Part shown: piece after piece, positions 1-8,318 of the stretch
Position numbering within the stretch: position 1 is the stretch's first letter
How the letters are laid out: the number at the start of each line of letters is the position of its first letter
Translations under genes and position numbers: made by a program
Notes under the pieces: generated by a model
What the model saw: only the letters and a program-made list of their open reading frames with translations
Told to the model about the DNA's origin: nothing
The model's database searches: none
DNA from: Scatosoma sp045594025
GTDB lineage: Bacteria > Bacillota > Clostridia > Christensenellales > Borkfalkiaceae
Direction: 5' to 3'
Assembly (NCBI GenBank): GCA_045594025.1
Contig: JAZNXS010000030.1
Coordinates: forward strand, 6,172 to 70,171
DNA length: 64,000 bases

Positions 1-364
1 CTTCCGTCTTTTTCTTGGATTTCGTTGTTTTCTTTGCAGGTTTTTCTTCCGCTGCTTCGGGCATAACGGGCAATGCGCGCGCTTTCAATGCGTACATACC
101 GTCCTCGTAAGCAACGTCGCCCTCTTTTTTCATAATATCGAGGACAGAACCTACCCTTCCTTTCACGTCGTTGACGTTATCTGTTTCCTCACCGCCGAAA
201 CGTTCGGTGTACAACTTGGAAACCCCTTCTAAAAGCTCGTTGTGTTTATGCGGTTTTACCGCCAAAAGTTCTCTAATCAGGTTTTTGGTCGCATCCTTTT
301 TCTCTGCGCGAGTAACGACCGCCGTTTCCTTAACGGCTTCTTTCTTTTTTGTTGTTCTTGCCAT
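1..364 (-). CDS. Lysine-rich hypothetical protein, partial (C-terminus beyond window)
   Basis: An open frame starts with ATG at 364 and runs off the left edge; 121 codons are visible. AAAGGA lies eight bases before the ATG. It begins 17 nt after the recO stop, so it looks like the last visible gene of that operon. The N-terminus is a basic tail (MARTTKKKEA), followed by a predicted helical stretch at about residues 20-90 that could be a small winged-helix domain (KNLIRELLAVKPHKHNELLE, then a GxVxSVLDIMKKEGDV hairpin-like part), then an Ala/Glu/Pro/Lys-rich linker (EEKPAKKTTKSKKK). That layout would suit a DNA-binding protein or the N-terminus of a restriction-type nuclease, but no catalytic domain is visible and I do not assign a function. 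Confidence 0.65.
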   Translation of the reverse strand, partial: MARTTKKKEAVKETAVVTRAEKKDATKNLIRELLAVKPHKHNELLEGVSKLYTERFGGEETDNVNDVKGRVGSVLDIMKKEGDVAYEDGMYALKARALPVMPEAAEEKPAKKTTKSKKKTE

Positions 365-381
365 TTTAAAAATCCTTTAAC

Positions 382-1104
382 TTAGTCGAATAACCGAATC
401 AATTCCCCTAAATTTTCGAATTTGGATTCGGTCTTTTCGGAAAGATACGCTTTCACGAGGCGCAGAGCGCGTTTCTTGCCCCCGTCCAAAGCGGATTCCG
501 AATAGGTTAAACCCGCGCATTTGCGCAAGGTATGATAGGTGGAGAGACTTGCTCGCTCTCCGTTGACGCACCGATCGAAGGTAGTAAATCTCCCGTCTGC
601 GAAATCAAACCAAAGCCGTTCGCCGATACCCCCGTCGCATTCCTCTAAAAAACCGAGGTCGATGGGATAGCCGCTTTCCCGAAGGGCAATCAGCGCAAAA
701 CCAAGCACAGCCTCAGCGGGATCGTCTTCGGATAACGCAAGGGATTTTAAACATTCGATAAGCCCGATAAACAGGCTTTCATAGCTTTCGTTTTCATAGA
801 GAATTGCAAGGCAGATCTCCGCCGCCGCGCAAGCCGCATAAAAACGTACGATGTCGTAGCGAAGGGAGAAAAAACTTTCGTGCAAGTACGCGCTTGTCAC
901 CGTGTACCTGCCCCCCTTCTCCGCGAGAACGTATTCTGCAAAACAGAAAGGCTGCGCCGAAAACGCCAGCTTTGCTTTCGGTTTCTTTACACCGCGTGCG
1001 CCTGCAGTGATCCTACCCAAAGTCGGGGAAAAAAGCGTAAGCAATTTATCGTTATCTTTATAGTCGATTGATTGTAAAACGATTGCTTCCGTTTTGATCT
1101 CCAT
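382..1104 (-). CDS. recO: DNA repair protein RecO
   Basis: This 240-residue protein matches RecO in length and layout. An N-terminal OB-fold (MEIKTEAIVLQSIDYKDNDK, then LLTLFSPTLGRITAGARGVKK) is followed by an alpha-helical part rich in Ala and Leu. RecO loads RecA onto SSB-coated single-stranded DNA together with RecR in the RecF recombination pathway, in the cytoplasm. It sits 16 nt after yqzL and downstream of era, the usual Firmicutes order. I see no obvious complete four-cysteine zinc motif, which is common outside a few lineages. Start: ATG at 1104 with AGGA nearby. Confidence 0.93.
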   Translation of the reverse strand: MEIKTEAIVLQSIDYKDNDKLLTLFSPTLGRITAGARGVKKPKAKLAFSAQPFCFAEYVLAEKGGRYTVTSAYLHESFFSLRYDIVRFYAACAAAEICLAILYENESYESLFIGLIECLKSLALSEDDPAEAVLGFALIALRESGYPIDLGFLEECDGGIGERLWFDFADGRFTTFDRCVNGERASLSTYHTLRKCAGLTYSESALDGGKKRALRLVKAYLSEKTESKFENLGELIRLFD

Positions 1105-1120
1105 ATCTTTTGTTCCTGTT

Positions 1121-1234
1121 TTACTTTTTTCTCATTAAATCGTAGTACAGCATATAATAGCTGATACTACCCGTTTTTTCGAAGAGCTCCCACGCCATTT
1201 TAGCGGCGCCGTTTTCTTCCTTTTTGTCGTGCAT
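1121..1234 (-). CDS. yqzL: YqzL family small protein
   Basis: A 37-residue frame, below the size most gene callers accept, with ATG at 1234 and stop at 1121. A GGAGGG ribosome binding site lies seven bases before the ATG. The translated core (MAWELFEKTGSISYYMLYYD) matches the YqzL pattern of an aromatic residue, 'F-x-x-TGSI-x-x-Y' and a C-terminal helix. In Bacillus subtilis yqzL also lies between era and recO, so position and motif agree. The function of YqzL is unknown. Translational coupling with recO, 16 nt downstream, is likely. Confidence 0.85.
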   Translation of the reverse strand: MHDKKEENGAAKMAWELFEKTGSISYYMLYYDLMRKK

Positions 1235-1284
1235 AGTTTCGCCCTCCCAACATCAGTTTGAGACGAGCGAGAGGAAAGTATGCA

Positions 1285-1510
1285 GGGGAATTACCTAACG
1301 TATCCTACGGATGTTAATTACGCCTAACAGCGCGTGAATTGGCTAACGCCGTGAATTGTCCTACGGACGTGAATTGCAACGCAAAGCGTTGCGTTGTGGA
1401 AATATTACAATAACGACGGCAAAGCCGTCAATTCACTGAGCGACAGCGAAAATTCACGAAAGCTTTGGTTAACCGAGCCGCGACGAAGTATTGCGCTGCA
1501 AATATACGTT
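1285..1510. repeat. GTGAATT-linker hairpin array, copy A
   Basis: The 276-bp gap between era and yqzL holds an array of short hairpins joined by a constant GTGAATT (AATTCAC in the right half). Stems read on the plus strand include GGC-taac-GCC, GTCC-tac-GGAC, CAACGC-aaa-GCGTTG, GACGGC-aaa-GCCGTC and a TGAGCGACAGCGAA module. The linker flips orientation around the central GTTGTGG segment near 1393. The reverse complement of 35041-35272 has the same organisation and several identical hairpins. The leftmost modules (1289-1325) look decayed. The right end, just after the era stop codon (TTGCGCTGCAAATATACGTTT, 1491-1511), also resembles the end of the ilvC-ilvD spacer at 31733-31754. Confidence 0.75.
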
Positions 1511-2398
1511 TTACTCCACGTCGTCGTATCCGTATTCGCGTAAAAGCCCCGGCTTATCACGCCAATCCTCTTTCACCTTAACGTAGGTAGTGAGGAAAAC
1601 CTTTGCGCCCAAGAATTTCTCCATGTCCTGACGGGCAAAGGAAGAAACCTCCTTAATCGCCTTGCCCTGCTTGCCGATCAAAATGGCTTTGTGGTTGGCT
1701 CTCTCGCAAACAATATCGAGATTCACCTCGTACACGCCGTTATCCTGCAAACGGAAGGTGTTGATGACAATGGCGATCCCATGGGGAATTTCTTTGTCAA
1801 ATTTTAAAAGAATTTTTTCACGCATGATTTCGGAAATCATAAAGCGTTCGCTCTTATCCGATACAATATCTTCCGTGAATACTTTCTCCCCCTCGGGCAT
1901 CTGTTTTGCAAGGAACTCTTTCAGCTGGCGCACGTTCTTCCCCTTACGCGCTGAAACAGGGAAAACGTCTAAATCGAGCTCCGCATCCGAGAATTTCGCC
2001 ATATCTAAAGGAATGTTTTCCTTAGGCATAATATCGATCTTCGTATACGCAACCGCCATGGGCACGCCGAGCGCTTTGTACTTTCTAATCAGCTCAAAAT
2101 CCTCGTCCTTTACCCCTTCGTGTCCATCCAAAACAAACAGGATATAATCCACCGCTTTCGCGCTGGAGTCCGTCGTGCGCATCATCATATCCGTCAAGGC
2201 GTTTCTCGCCTTATAGATCCCCGGCGTATCCACGAAAACAATTTGATAATCATCCTCCGTCAATACCCCCAAAATCCGATCCCTCGTCGTCTGCGGTTTG
2301 GGAGAAACAATCGACACCTTCTCCCCTACCATGACGTTAATGAGCGTACTTTTTCCTGCATTTGCTCTGCCGATAACCGCTACGTATCCGCTTCTCAT
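1511..2398 (-). CDS. era: GTPase Era, 16S rRNA maturation
   Basis: At 295 residues this is a full-length Era. The GTPase domain shows G1 GRANAGKS at 10-17, the switch region PQTTRDRI at 35-42, G3 DTPG at 57-60 and G4 TKID at 119-122 (usually NKID; here Tyr-Thr replaces the Asn side). The C-terminal half is a KH domain with the GKQGKAIK loop, which binds the 3' end of 16S rRNA during 30S assembly. It lies between ybeY and yqzL/recO on the minus strand. The diacylglycerol kinase and cytidine deaminase genes often found between ybeY and era are absent here. Confidence 0.97.
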   Translation of the reverse strand: MRSGYVAVIGRANAGKSTLINVMVGEKVSIVSPKPQTTRDRILGVLTEDDYQIVFVDTPGIYKARNALTDMMMRTTDSSAKAVDYILFVLDGHEGVKDEDFELIRKYKALGVPMAVAYTKIDIMPKENIPLDMAKFSDAELDLDVFPVSARKGKNVRQLKEFLAKQMPEGEKVFTEDIVSDKSERFMISEIMREKILLKFDKEIPHGIAIVINTFRLQDNGVYEVNLDIVCERANHKAILIGKQGKAIKEVSSFARQDMEKFLGAKVFLTTYVKVKEDWRDKPGLLREYGYDDVE

Positions 2399-2422
2399 AA
2401 TTTTGTTCTTACTCCTAACTAT

Positions 2423-2905
2423 TTACTCCCTCGTAATACCGAGTTTTGCCAAAATAAATTCTTCCTTTTCACGCATTTCCGCCTTTTCTTCGTCCGTCAT
2501 GTGGTCGTATCCAAGGCAGTGCATGATGCCGTGTACAATCAAGTAGTGCAGCTCCCGATTGTACGAATGTCCGTATTCCTCCGCTTGCTCTTTCGCGCGG
2601 TCGCAACAAATCGCAATCGAACCGATCACAAGCCGTCCTTCTTCATCCATCTCGAATGGATAGTCCTCCCCGTAAATCGGCTCGCCTTTGATGCCGTCGA
2701 GCGTAGGAAAACTGAGCACGTCCGTCACCTTGTCTATGGAACGCAACTCGCGATTCAGCCTTTGAATTTCTTCCCCGTCCACAAAAACGAGCTCCACCGC
2801 CAAGCAAACGTCCGTTTCCACAAAACCCTGCATGGCATTTTCCAAAGCCGTTACGTTTTCTAAGGACAGCGATTCATCATCGCAAAGAATTACAAATTCC
2901 CTCAT
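2423..2905 (-). CDS. ybeY: Endoribonuclease YbeY
   Basis: A 160-residue YbeY with the zinc-binding signature H125-x3-H129-x5-H135 (HGIMHCLGYDH). YbeY is a metal-dependent endoribonuclease acting in 16S rRNA 3'-end maturation and 70S quality control. The upstream TDVLSFP stretch (61-67) is also family-typical. Its ATG overlaps the stop of the PgpH-like gene as ATGA (2902-2905), so translation is coupled. It sits next to era, a functional partner in 16S processing. Confidence 0.96.
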   Translation of the reverse strand: MREFVILCDDESLSLENVTALENAMQGFVETDVCLAVELVFVDGEEIQRLNRELRSIDKVTDVLSFPTLDGIKGEPIYGEDYPFEMDEEGRLVIGSIAICCDRAKEQAEEYGHSYNRELHYLIVHGIMHCLGYDHMTDEEKAEMREKEEFILAKLGITRE

Positions 2906-4407
2906 GCGTTTTCACCTTTCGTGCCGTGTTCCGTACGCTTATACTTGATACTGGGATATTTCACTCTGTGATGATATACCCCCGTCAGCGTATTGACAAG
3001 CGCTTGTCTGATCTTCGTTAAGTCTACCATCGTGATGTCACACTCGGAGAACTGTTCCAAATCCATTCTTTCTTCGATAACCGCACGGATCGCTCTTTCC
3101 GCTTCTTCTGGCTTTCTCGCGTCTACTGCGCGCACCGCCGCCTCCGAGGCGTCCGCAATCATGATGATTGCCGCCAGCTTGGTTTGCGGCTTCGGGCCAA
3201 GATAGGAGAAGTCCTCGATGTTCAATTCCCCGTCCGTCATCTTCAAGGCTTTCGCGTAGAAATAACGGATGGGCATCGTACCGTGATGCTGTACCGCAAT
3301 TTCCGCCAAGAAATCGGGCAAGTGATTTGCTTTAATCAACGTGTAACCGTCCTTTGCGTGGGAACGGATAATATCTGCGGAAAGTTCCGGCGTCAACTCA
3401 TCGTGCAGGTTGTAATCCCCTTGGTTTTCGGTGAAGTGTTCGGGATAATGCAATTTCCCTACGTCGTGATACAACGCCGCCGCACGCGCGTAATCTACGT
3501 CCTCGCCGATTGCCGCCGCGCTCGCCTCCGCAAGCTGCGCCACCATCATCGAGTGGTTGTACGTACCGGGCGCTTCCTCTTTGAGTTTCTTCAAAATCTT
3601 TGCGTCCGAGCTAGTCAGTTCGCGTAATCTATACACCGTCAAACAGTTAAACATGACCTCGAAAAGAGGCAGTATCGATAAGAAAAATACCGTGGACATC
3701 ACGCCGCCGAATAAGCCGTAGCCCATGTGGAGAACAATCTGTTCAAACGCGGAAAGTCCGCCGCCTGCAGGCGCTTCTACAAACCTCGAAGTTTCCAAAA
3801 GGAAAATAATGATATCGACGGGGATAACAATCGCAATACCCACCGCTACGACGTGGAAACGGGTTTTTGCTTTACTGCAGAAGAAAATCGCAAACATACC
3901 GGCAGAGAACGAAATCAGCAAGGAGGAATAGTACGCTCTATCCACCGAATAGCCACCCGTAAACGTATCCAAAACGAATATAAGCAGCGCGCTGATAATG
4001 TTCATGAAAATTGCCGAACGGCGGCTGACCAACACACACATCATAAGCGCCATAAATGCTACCGGACGGGCGTAAATATCTAAATATTTGCCGATTAACA
4101 TGGAAATAAGCAAAGAAAAATCCAACACCGTAAAAAGGAGGGCTATGTTTCTCGCATTCGCCAACATCGACTTATCTTCAAAATAATAGTACAGGTAGGT
4201 GATCAGCACCAAAAGGAATATACAGAACAGCGCGTATAAATAGCTGGCGCCGTCCTTTTCCATATGCGTCGACAAATTTCCCAACTTATCCCCCAGCACC
4301 AACAGGGCGCTGATCAATACCAGTAATACGAAATGCAGGAAAAACAACAGAATACTTTTGAAAATATCCTGCTTTGTCCATTCTCTGTTGAGTCCGTTTA
4401 TAACCAT
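2902..4407 (-). CDS. PgpH-type membrane HD-domain phosphodiesterase, short form
   Basis: A 501-residue protein with roughly seven or eight membrane segments (about residues 18-250) followed by a cytoplasmic HD domain: YNHS with H284, ALYHDVGKL with H314-D315, and the later HHG motif (QHHGTMPIRYFY). In Firmicutes the gene between phoH and ybeY encodes PgpH, which hydrolyses cyclic di-AMP. PgpH proteins usually exceed 700 residues because of a large extracellular 7TMR-HDED domain after the first helix; here that domain is missing, and only about 15 residues separate the first two helices. Catalytic residues look intact, so I expect an active phosphodiesterase that cannot sense outside signals the usual way. 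Confidence 0.88.
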   Translation of the reverse strand: MVINGLNREWTKQDIFKSILLFFLHFVLLVLISALLVLGDKLGNLSTHMEKDGASYLYALFCIFLLVLITYLYYYFEDKSMLANARNIALLFTVLDFSLLISMLIGKYLDIYARPVAFMALMMCVLVSRRSAIFMNIISALLIFVLDTFTGGYSVDRAYYSSLLISFSAGMFAIFFCSKAKTRFHVVAVGIAIVIPVDIIIFLLETSRFVEAPAGGGLSAFEQIVLHMGYGLFGGVMSTVFFLSILPLFEVMFNCLTVYRLRELTSSDAKILKKLKEEAPGTYNHSMMVAQLAEASAAAIGEDVDYARAAALYHDVGKLHYPEHFTENQGDYNLHDELTPELSADIIRSHAKDGYTLIKANHLPDFLAEIAVQHHGTMPIRYFYAKALKMTDGELNIEDFSYLGPKPQTKLAAIIMIADASEAAVRAVDARKPEEAERAIRAVIEERMDLEQFSECDITMVDLTKIRQALVNTLTGVYHHRVKYPSIKYKRTEHGTKGENA

Positions 4408-4413
4408 CTTTCG

Positions 4414-5433
4414 TTACTCTCCTTCCGTGCTTTGCACACGGGCTTTCGCCTTCTTTTCTAAACGTTGCCTTTCCGCTTTTTCCGCGTCCTTCTCGTACGC
4501 ACGTATAATTCGCATGACAAGCGGATGCCTTACAACGTCCTTTGCAGACAGCCGAACCACCGATACACCCTCCACGCCGTCGAGTACTCCCGTTGCGTGA
4601 ACAAGACCGCTGTCCTTGCCGTCTAAGTCGATCTGGGTAATATCCCCCGTTACAACCGTTTTACTTCCCTCACCCATACGGGTAAGGAACATTTTCATCT
4701 GTTCTTTTGTCGTGTTTTGCGCTTCGTCTAAAATAATAAACGCATTCGACAACGTGCGCCCGCGCATGTATGCGAGGGGGGCGACCTCTATCGCGCCTCT
4801 TTCCATTAGTTTTGCATACGTTTCTAACCCTAACAATTCTTGCAAAGCGTCGTACAACGGACGAAGATAGGGATCCACCTTTTCATGCAGGTCGCCGGGT
4901 AGAAACCCAAGCTTTTCCCCTGCTTCCACCGCAGGTCTTGTCAAAATAATCTTCTCCACCTGCTTACTCTTAAACGCAGAAACCGCCATACATACCGCTA
5001 AGTAGGTTTTCCCCGTACCCGCAGGCCCTACACCGAACACTACCGTATTTTTGCGGATCGCTTCCACATAGGTTTTTTGCCCCACCGTTTTACACTTGAT
5101 CTGCTTTCCTCGCGCCGTAATCGCTACCGTACCGCTTTCAATCAAGGCGATTTCATCCGCCCTGCCCTCTTTGGCAAGCTCGATACAGTACGCCACGCGC
5201 GCCTCGTCGATACGTTCGCCGTTTTTTACCGTCTGAATCAACGCATGAAGCACCGATTCTCCGCAAGCAACGTTCTCCTCTGCGCCCTCTAAACGGATTT
5301 TCATACCGTCTACGTACGCCAAAAGATCAAGCTCCCTCGAAAGATAAGTGAGGTTTTCATCGTACGTACCCAGCACGCAGGACAGCTCGTCCAAGGATTT
5401 TAATTCAATTGTCTTTTTGATGGTAATGGACAT
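4414..5433 (-). CDS. phoH: PhoH-like ATPase (YbeZ family)
   Basis: This 339-residue protein has Walker A GPAGTGKT at 136-143 and Walker B ILDEAQNTT near residue 235, the diagnostic PhoH sequence. PhoH/YbeZ proteins are cytoplasmic ATPases that interact with YbeY and are implicated in RNA metabolism; the exact role is unsettled. The N-terminal 100 residues resemble a small nucleic-acid-binding region, and the C-terminus ends in a basic Lys/Arg/Ala tail. It lies between yqfD and the PgpH-like gene with gaps under 10 nt, so it is in the same operon. Confidence 0.94.
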   Translation of the reverse strand: MSITIKKTIELKSLDELSCVLGTYDENLTYLSRELDLLAYVDGMKIRLEGAEENVACGESVLHALIQTVKNGERIDEARVAYCIELAKEGRADEIALIESGTVAITARGKQIKCKTVGQKTYVEAIRKNTVVFGVGPAGTGKTYLAVCMAVSAFKSKQVEKIILTRPAVEAGEKLGFLPGDLHEKVDPYLRPLYDALQELLGLETYAKLMERGAIEVAPLAYMRGRTLSNAFIILDEAQNTTKEQMKMFLTRMGEGSKTVVTGDITQIDLDGKDSGLVHATGVLDGVEGVSVVRLSAKDVVRHPLVMRIIRAYEKDAEKAERQRLEKKAKARVQSTEGE

Positions 5434-5442
5434 GGACGCCTC

Positions 5443-6360
5443 TTAAAAATTTACGGTTTCTATTACCGAATACTCTATTTTCACGCGGTAACACGCGCCG
5501 TTTTGTATTGTTTCTGTTTTTAAAATTTCGTCTTTCTCGGAAAGACAAATGTTTAAATAGGCTTTTGCAAAAGCTTCTTCCGCCGTTTCCGCCTCGATCT
5601 CCGCTTCGTACGCACACATAATGCGCACGCGCGAAATAATTTCAACGCGTACCTGCCCCCCTTGTTCGGTTTCGAAATACGGTTGGACAAGGATTTCCCC
5701 CTCTCGTACCGTATCCCCCACCTTCTTCGTGGGCGTTCCGCGCAGTACCGTCATGGCGATGATTTCGCCCGTATGTTTTGCCTTCATGGCATTTTTGTCT
5801 ATCGATTGCGTGGGGAAAGGACTGGTTTGGATTTCCACCAACACGCGATGGCCTTTCCGTTGCACCGAACAAAACTCCACACCGTCGATCCGCAATAATT
5901 TTGCGCAAACGAGGTCCTCTTTCCCTGCTTGGTAAAAGGAAAACGGGCGAATACCTACCTCTTCTAAAGCCGTATACGCTTCCCTTGCGTATACGTCCGT
6001 ACCCACAAAATCTATCGCAAGCACCAACGGATCGAAGTAGGTTGCCATAACCAAGCAAAGCACGCCGCCGAGCAATAATCCCAGCCGCGCTTTCGCTTTC
6101 TCCACGTATTTTCCAAGCCCCACAGCGCCCATTCTTTTTACCGTGTAAGCGCTATATACGGACTTATTATAACATACATCCGGATAAATTGCAAAAACTT
6201 TTTCACAATCTTTTTTGTTTATACAAAAAAGTATTTGATTTTTCTCGACTTTTTTTGCATAAAAAACGGGAATTCCCGCGCGACGAAGGCGCAATAGCGC
6301 CCGTTCGGGCATCAAGCCCTCTATCAATAATCGTTCTTTCGGGGAATACGGAAATTTCAT
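5443..6360 (-). CDS. yqfD: Sporulation protein YqfD
   Basis: I place the start at ATG 6360, which overlaps the yqfC stop as ATGA; the frame is open further upstream but that part lies inside yqfC. The 305-residue product starts MKFPYSPKERLLIEGL, has a transmembrane helix near residues 80-105 (LLLGGVLCLVMATYFDPLVLA) and a large extracytoplasmic C-terminal part typical of YqfD (IDFVGTDVYAREAY, then VEIQTSPFP). In B. subtilis yqfD is expressed in the mother cell under SigmaE and is needed for efficient sporulation. The neighbours yqfC upstream and phoH downstream match the Firmicutes arrangement. Confidence 0.92.
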   Translation of the reverse strand: MKFPYSPKERLLIEGLMPERALLRLRRAGIPVFYAKKVEKNQILFCINKKDCEKVFAIYPDVCYNKSVYSAYTVKRMGAVGLGKYVEKAKARLGLLLGGVLCLVMATYFDPLVLAIDFVGTDVYAREAYTALEEVGIRPFSFYQAGKEDLVCAKLLRIDGVEFCSVQRKGHRVLVEIQTSPFPTQSIDKNAMKAKHTGEIIAMTVLRGTPTKKVGDTVREGEILVQPYFETEQGGQVRVEIISRVRIMCAYEAEIEAETAEEAFAKAYLNICLSEKDEILKTETIQNGACYRVKIEYSVIETVNF

Positions 6361-6626
6361 TTTCCCTCCTCCGAAGACGGATTTTCCACACGCAACACGT
6401 GAATATTGCCGTCGATTTGCAAATCGCCGTCGTAGTATTTTCGAATGGACAGATTTTTCCCTTCCGCCGCCACCGTTGTTTTCGGAAAACATACGACGAT
6501 CCGTTCTGAGGAAAAATCCCCCACCGCTTTTACGCCCTCAAAATAACCGCCGCCACCCGGCACTACCGTGCACCGAGTAAACGCCGCGCCATCCGCATTT
6601 TTAAAGATTTCATCATATAACCGCAT
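6357..6626 (-). CDS. yqfC: Sporulation protein YqfC (YabP/YqfC family)
   Basis: The 89-residue product belongs to the small YabP/YqfC family (about 90-100 residues, mainly beta strands): an IHVLRVENPS-type end and central YFEGVKAVGDFSSERIVV. These proteins act in the mother cell during spore formation. It overlaps yqfD by four bases. The start is preceded by GGAGGGGCAGGT, so the recurrent GGGGCAGGTA motif here overlaps the ribosome binding site. A SigmaE-like promoter lies 20-50 nt upstream. Confidence 0.9.
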   Translation of the reverse strand: MRLYDEIFKNADGAAFTRCTVVPGGGGYFEGVKAVGDFSSERIVVCFPKTTVAAEGKNLSIRKYYDGDLQIDGNIHVLRVENPSSEEGK

Positions 6627-6645
6627 ACCTGCCCCTCCACTCTTT

Positions 6646-6674
6646 ACTATATGAGCGAACGTCGCAGAGTATGT
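6646..6674 (-). promoter_or_regulatory. SigmaE-like promoter of yqfC-yqfD
   Basis: Read on the minus strand: ACATACT (6668-6674), a 14-base spacer, then CATATAGT (6646-6653). This resembles the SigmaE pattern (KMATATT, 12-14 bases, CATACAMT), and yqfC/yqfD belong to the SigmaE regulon in B. subtilis. It is a near match, not exact. Confidence 0.45.
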
Positions 6675-8297
6675 TTAACCTAAAATATGTTCCAACTCGT
6701 CCTTGATTTTTTGCGGTTGATCGGTTTTACAAACGATCGTCAATACGTCGCCGCTATGCAATACGGTGTCACCATCAGGAATAATATGCTCTTCTCCCCT
6801 AGAAAGCTCTTTCACGATTGCGCCTGCCGGCCACAGAATATTTCTCACCTCGCGCTTGTCCGCAATCGCGCCGGGCGCCACCTCCATTGTATATACCTCT
6901 CGCACAGCACGTTCGTGAATACCCGTTTCGTGCTCGTATTCCTTCAAAAGATCCTCATAAATACAGTCAATTCTTGACATTTCCCCAATGACATAGCCTA
7001 AGCATACCGCAATAATCACGGGTAAAAGCGCGGCAAAGCTACCTGTAAATTCACAAATCATGACGATCGCCGTAATAGGCGCTTTCACCACCGTTGTAAA
7101 GAACGCCGCCATACAGATCATCACCATTAAATCACAGTAGGGTAAAAAGCTTGGGTCGATCCCCAGCCAAAGCCCGTTGAGCAAGCCGCCAAGACAGGCG
7201 CCGATGGCGATGATGGGAATAAAGATACCGCAGGGAATCCCTGAGCCGACGTTTACCGTCGTAATACCCAGCTTTAACACCAAAACGATAAGCAACGTCC
7301 ATACCAGGGGCAAGCCGAATACGCTTTCCGTCATCACCGACGTCAAACCGCCGTTTGTACCGAGGGATTCGATAAGTTCGTGTCCGCCGCCCATAACGCC
7401 TGCCGCAAGCAACGATACGATTCCACCCAAAAGCACCGCAATGAAGATACGGATACCATGGGCAATCCTTACGTCCTTCGTTTGGATTTTTTTGAAAAGC
7501 TTACGCACGGCAAAGCACGCCTTATAAAAGAGTACGCCAAGGAGTCCGCAGACGAGCCCTGCCAACACCACGTAACCGTAATAGGTCAACGGGAAATCAC
7601 GGAAAACGTAGGAATGAAACGCCCTTGCAACCTCCATATTCAACAAGCGATAAATCGCACTGCGCGTCAGCATCCCGAAAATAACCGAAGAAAACGCACA
7701 AATGAATACTTCTGGCGTAAAACGCTTATGCGCTTCTTCAAAGGCAAACGCAATCCCCGTCAACGGTGCGTTGGACGCAACGGCAAGCCCTGTACAAGCG
7801 CCTCCCGTTACCTGATATCTGCGAATCATTTCATTGCGCTTTGTCAAGGTAGATACCCCGTCGCCCATTGCCGAGCCGATCAATACGCTAGGCCCCTCCG
7901 CGCCGATGGAAAGCCCCATAAAAATACTCAATAAGCTTGCCGCGAACATCGCGGAAAGATCTCGCCACCACGTAAAGCGGACTATTCCTCTCGTCGCACC
8001 CTCTGCCTGCGGAATGCCGCAGCCACGAATGACAGACGACACGTTAACCAGCACGCTGATTAGAAAAGCGCCTGCAAACAATCCTAAAAACAGCAAAGGA
8101 ATAAAGCCCGGATTTTCGCGCACGTAAGCATAAACGCCTTGCGAGATTTTCTCCCCCTCGTGCGCAAAGATATTGAAAAGAGTAACGATGGCGCCGGCTA
8201 AAATCCCCGTAACGCTTCCCACAGCAATCAATTCCAAAAAGCTGCGGTAAAATTCACCCTTTTTCTTGTTTTGCTTTTGCTTGATTTCCTTTTGCAT
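6675..8297 (-). CDS. CLC-family chloride channel/transporter with C-terminal RCK domain
   Basis: A 540-residue CLC protein. The selectivity motifs are visible: GAEGPSVLIGSAMGDG (GxEGP) and GSGIPCGIFIPI, in a membrane region of about 10-12 helices (residues 20-440). The last 70 residues (EVRNILWPAGAIVKELSRG, then DGDTVLHSGDVLTIVCK) form a TrkA-C/RCK-C domain rather than CBS domains, suggesting ligand control. It may be a Cl-/H+ antiporter, but I cannot tell channel from exchanger with certainty. GGGG upstream of ATG 8297 serves as ribosome binding site; the gap to the ABC gene is 21 nt. Confidence 0.93.
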   Translation of the reverse strand: MQKEIKQKQNKKKGEFYRSFLELIAVGSVTGILAGAIVTLFNIFAHEGEKISQGVYAYVRENPGFIPLLFLGLFAGAFLISVLVNVSSVIRGCGIPQAEGATRGIVRFTWWRDLSAMFAASLLSIFMGLSIGAEGPSVLIGSAMGDGVSTLTKRNEMIRRYQVTGGACTGLAVASNAPLTGIAFAFEEAHKRFTPEVFICAFSSVIFGMLTRSAIYRLLNMEVARAFHSYVFRDFPLTYYGYVVLAGLVCGLLGVLFYKACFAVRKLFKKIQTKDVRIAHGIRIFIAVLLGGIVSLLAAGVMGGGHELIESLGTNGGLTSVMTESVFGLPLVWTLLIVLVLKLGITTVNVGSGIPCGIFIPIIAIGACLGGLLNGLWLGIDPSFLPYCDLMVMICMAAFFTTVVKAPITAIVMICEFTGSFAALLPVIIAVCLGYVIGEMSRIDCIYEDLLKEYEHETGIHERAVREVYTMEVAPGAIADKREVRNILWPAGAIVKELSRGEEHIIPDGDTVLHSGDVLTIVCKTDQPQKIKDELEHILG

Positions 8298-8318
8298 AAA
8301 TTCCCCTTTAACCAGAGA

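Noticed and set aside
2120..2863. Long plus-strand open frame (247 codons) opposite era and ybeY
   Set aside because: It is antisense to two certain genes, has no ribosome binding site and shows no domain-like sequence.
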